NCBI GenBank assembly: GCA_937874755.1
Contig: CALNBC010000163.1
Span: forward strand, 1 to 7,610
DNA length: 7,610 bases
Direction of reading: 5' to 3'
From: an uncultured Clostridia bacterium
GTDB lineage: Bacteria > Bacillota > Clostridia > Christensenellales > CALWSW01
Shown: positions 5,070 to 7,610 of the stretch, one piece after another
Position numbering within the stretch: the first letter of the stretch is position 1
How the letters are laid out: every line of letters starts with the position of its first letter
Made by a program: the position numbers and the translations under genes
The notes under the pieces: model-generated
The model's input: the letters and a program-made list of their open reading frames with translations, nothing else
Told to the model about the DNA's origin: nothing
Databases searched by the model: none

Positions 5070-7010
5070 ATGGCACAAACCCTTACCAAGAAATTGATAT
5101 CGTCCCATCTCGTGTCAGGCAATATGGCACAGGGTACGGAGATTTCCATACGTATCGACCAGACCCTTACCCAGGATTCGACCGGGACCATGGCTTACCT
5201 TCAGCTCGAAGCTATGGGCATCCCCCAAGTAAAAACCAAGCTTTCGGTGGCTTATATTGACCATAACACGCTGCAGTCAGGCTTTGAAAACGCAGACGAC
5301 CATAAGTACATACGCACCGTCGCGTCCAAACATGGTGTGCTCTTGTCGAGGGCGGGCAACGGAATTTGCCATCAGGTCAACCTCGAACGCTTCGGCAAAC
5401 CCGGCTGGACCTTGCTCGGGTCGGACAGCCATACCCCCACCGGCGGCGGTTTGGGAATGCTCGCCATTGGCGCTGGCGGCTTGGACGTTGCCGTAGCGAT
5501 GGGCGGCGGCGCGTATTACCTCGTAATGCCCAAGGTGGTAAATGTCGAGCTAATCGGCAAGCTCTCGCCCTATGTCTCCGCGAAGGACATTATACTCGAA
5601 GTGCTGCGCCGTTTGACCGTCAAGGGAGGCGTGGGCAAAGTAATCGAATACACCGGCGAAGCGCTTGCCACTCTCTCCGTTCCTGAAAGGGCGACCATAG
5701 CCAACATGGGAGCCGAGCTCGGAGCGACTACCTCGATTTTCCCGAGCGACGAGGTGACGAGGGAGTTCCTCGCCGCCCAAGGAAGGGAAGCGGATTACGT
5801 CGCGTTGGCGGCGGATGTGGGCGCGGAATACGACGAGCATATAGTGATAGATCTTTCGGCCCTCAAGCCCCTTGTCGCCTGTCCCCACAGCCCCGATAAT
5901 GTCAAATCGGTGCAGGAAGTCGGCAAAATTGCCGTCCAGCAGGTTTGCATAGGAAGCTGCACCAACTCATCTTATGCAGATTTGATGAAAGTTGCGGCTA
6001 TCTTTCAGCGCGAGGGCGGCACCGTCGCCCCGGGCTGCAGCCTCACAATCTCCCCGGGCTCCAGGCAGGTCATGACCATGCTAGCGGAGAATGGCGCCCT
6101 TGCGACCATGCTAAAGGCGGGTGCAAGAATACTCGAATGCGCTTGCGGCCCCTGCATCGGAATGGGTCAGTCTCCCGAAAGTAACGCTGTTTCCGTCCGC
6201 ACATTCAACCGCAATTTCTGCGGCAGAAGCGGCACCGTCAGCGCAGACGTTTATCTTGCCAGCCCGGAAACCGCGGCAATCACCGCTCTTCGCGGCGTGC
6301 TGACAGACCCTACGACCCTCAGCGGCAACGTCGATGTCACTATGCCTGAAAAATTCCTAATAGATGACAGCATGATTATCCCTCCGGCACCGGAAGGGGA
6401 AAGCGTCGAGGTCGTGCGGGGACCGAACATCAAGCCCTTCCCAATTAACGTGCCCATGACCGAAAAGGTCGAGGGAGAAGTATTGCTGATGATGGGCGAT
6501 AATATTTCCACTGATTACATCATGCCTAGTAATGCTAAACTTTTACCGTACAGGAGCAACATCCCGTACCTTTCGGATTACTGCCTTGCCCCGGTGGACC
6601 CCGAATTCCCTGCCCGCGCCAAGGAAAAGGGCGGAGGATTCCTCGTTGCGGGGAACAACTATGGTCAGGGCTCCAGCCGCGAGCACGCTGCGCTAGTACC
6701 GCTATACTTGGGCGTAAAGGGAGTTATCGCGAAGAGCTTTGCGCGCATCCACGCGGCAAACCTCGTCAATTCGGGAATACTCCCTTTGGAGTTCGCCAAC
6801 GAAGCGGATTACGCGCTGATTTCCCAAGGGGATTACCTTCGCATATCAAATGCAAGGGGCAGCGTGCTGTCGGGCGGCGATATTATCGTACGAAACGAAA
6901 CCAAGGGCGTGGATATCCCGCTGGTGCTCAACCTCTCCCAAAGGCTACGGGAAGTGCTTGCCGCCGGCGGGCTGCTGAATCACACCCGCGCAAACAACAC
7001 AGCGAACTAA
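5070..7010 (+). CDS. aconitate hydratase, Aquifex-type monomer
   Basis: Aconitase interconverts citrate and isocitrate through cis-aconitate in the cytoplasm, using a [4Fe-4S] cluster. The complete 646-residue length fits the shorter, Aquifex-type aconitases, in which an IPM isomerase-like large part (about 1-420) is followed by the swivel domain (about 465-630). Cluster ligands are Cys297 in CIGSCTNS and Cys359 and Cys362 in ACGPCIG; an extra Cys357 stands next to them. Active-site residues are Asp64-His65, Asp119 and His121 in GSDSHTPTGGG, and Ser535 with Arg537 in YGQGSSREHAA. NRNFCGRSGT (380-389) is also typical. Nothing is missing, so the enzyme should be active. Homoaconitase or 3-isopropylmalate dehydratase is less likely because both halves are fused and the aconitase motifs dominate. 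rex follows after 30 bases, which suggests one transcript and redox control. Confidence 0.92.
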   Translation: MAQTLTKKLISSHLVSGNMAQGTEISIRIDQTLTQDSTGTMAYLQLEAMGIPQVKTKLSVAYIDHNTLQSGFENADDHKYIRTVASKHGVLLSRAGNGICHQVNLERFGKPGWTLLGSDSHTPTGGGLGMLAIGAGGLDVAVAMGGGAYYLVMPKVVNVELIGKLSPYVSAKDIILEVLRRLTVKGGVGKVIEYTGEALATLSVPERATIANMGAELGATTSIFPSDEVTREFLAAQGREADYVALAADVGAEYDEHIVIDLSALKPLVACPHSPDNVKSVQEVGKIAVQQVCIGSCTNSSYADLMKVAAIFQREGGTVAPGCSLTISPGSRQVMTMLAENGALATMLKAGARILECACGPCIGMGQSPESNAVSVRTFNRNFCGRSGTVSADVYLASPETAAITALRGVLTDPTTLSGNVDVTMPEKFLIDDSMIIPPAPEGESVEVVRGPNIKPFPINVPMTEKVEGEVLLMMGDNISTDYIMPSNAKLLPYRSNIPYLSDYCLAPVDPEFPARAKEKGGGFLVAGNNYGQGSSREHAALVPLYLGVKGVIAKSFARIHAANLVNSGILPLEFANEADYALISQGDYLRISNARGSVLSGGDIIVRNETKGVDIPLVLNLSQRLREVLAAGGLLNHTRANNTAN

Positions 7011-7025
7011 TACATTAAATCATAC

Positions 7026-7030
7026 AGGAG
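7026..7030 (+). promoter_or_regulatory. ribosome binding site of rex
   Basis: AGGAG stands ten bases before ATG 7041, in the 30-base gap after the aconitase stop. There is no room for a full promoter outside the acn coding region, so rex is probably read from the acn transcript. Confidence 0.65.
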
Positions 7031-7040
7031 CGTATATATC

Positions 7041-7610
7041 ATGAGAGACAGAAGAGTTTCCGAAGCAGTCATCCATCGCCTGCCCAAATACTACCGCCAT
7101 CTTCAAGACCTTCAAGCACGGGGCATAGAGCGCATTTCGTCCGGCGAGCTATCGGTCGAAATGGGCTTCAACGCATCGCAAATCAGGCAGGACTTCAACT
7201 GCTTTGGCGGCTTCGGACAACAGGGATACGGTTATCAAGTCAGCGTGTTGCTGCGCGAATTGGGCGTGATACTCGGCTTGACGCATGTTTACAACCTCGC
7301 GATAATCGGCGCGGGCAACATAGGAAAAGCGCTCGCCCGCTACACCGGATTCACCAAAGAGGGGTACAGTGTCAAGGCGGTGTTCGACGTTCGCCCCGAA
7401 CTTATTGGCAGGGTGCTCTCGGGAGTAGAGGTTGCCCACGTGGACACGCTGAACGACTATCTTGCTTCTAACCATATCGACATTGGCGTCATCTGTACCG
7501 ACAAGGAAGTCGCTCAGGGCATAGCCGAAGATTTGGTAAAAGACTGCGTCGAGGCAATCTGGAATTTCGCCCCGATTGACGTCGAAGTCGAGGGCGCCTG
7601 CGTCGAGAAT
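7041..7610 (+). CDS. rex: redox-sensing transcriptional repressor Rex, 3' end cut by the window
   Basis: Rex senses the NADH/NAD+ ratio. Without much NADH it binds operators and represses fermentation and NADH-consuming genes; NADH releases it. The 190 residues seen start at ATG 7041 and run off the window; Rex is usually about 205-215 residues, so only the last 15-25 are missing. The winged-helix DNA-binding domain (1-80) shows RLPKYYRHLQDL (13-24), ISSGELS (32-38) and ASQIRQDFNCFGGFGQQGYG (45-64), which are hallmark Rex segments. The Rossmann domain has the nucleotide loop IIGAGNIGKAL (88-98), Asp116 at the end of the second strand (VFDVRP) to hold the adenine ribose, and IWNFAPID (173-180) near the nicotinamide site. 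It follows acn by 30 bases. A partial Rex-like site lies upstream of acn, so autoregulation is possible. Confidence 0.93.
   Translation, partial: MRDRRVSEAVIHRLPKYYRHLQDLQARGIERISSGELSVEMGFNASQIRQDFNCFGGFGQQGYGYQVSVLLRELGVILGLTHVYNLAIIGAGNIGKALARYTGFTKEGYSVKAVFDVRPELIGRVLSGVEVAHVDTLNDYLASNHIDIGVICTDKEVAQGIAEDLVKDCVEAIWNFAPIDVEVEGACVEN

Overview
The window looks like chromosomal DNA of a low-to-mid GC Gram-positive bacterium, most likely a member of the Clostridia. The evidence is the strong GGAGG-type ribosome binding sites, a probable LytR-CpsA-Psr cell-wall ligase, a lipoprotein S41 protease, a DUF378 membrane protein and a Rex repressor. No plasmid, phage, CRISPR or rRNA genes are visible. 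The genus cannot be fixed from the sequence alone.

Left part (1-3720, + strand): the 3' end of a probable LCP-family gene, which seems to carry a frameshift near base 45; a 372-residue two-part GNAT-like protein of unknown substrate; a lipoprotein carboxy-terminal processing protease with an intact Ser-Lys-Asp catalytic set; a 101-residue conserved protein of unknown function whose start overlaps the protease stop (TGATG); and a 70-residue DUF378 membrane protein. This run ends at a good hairpin terminator (3682-3717).

Middle (3743-4549, - strand): a gene for a secreted protein of unknown family. It is complete in one reading frame except for a single in-frame TAG codon at 4274-4276. It has its own promoter and ribosome binding site and converges on the DUF378 gene.

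Intergenic region (4550-5069): about 520 bases separate this gene from the divergent aconitase gene. The part next to the minus-strand gene is AT-rich and holds promoter candidates for both directions. One plus-strand candidate overlaps a partial match to a Rex operator. The part next to aconitase is richer in G and C and holds several hairpins, including a terminator-like one 90 bases before the gene. It could be a regulatory leader or a decayed repeat.

Right part (5070-7610, + strand): an Aquifex-type monomeric aconitase with all expected iron-sulfur cluster and active-site residues, followed 30 bases later by rex, the NADH/NAD+-sensing repressor, cut by the window end. The pairing suggests that this aconitase is tied to redox control. 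I do not see a clear new multi-gene system. The most unusual points are the amber-interrupted secreted gene, the long structured acn leader with a possible Rex site, and the acn-rex pairing.
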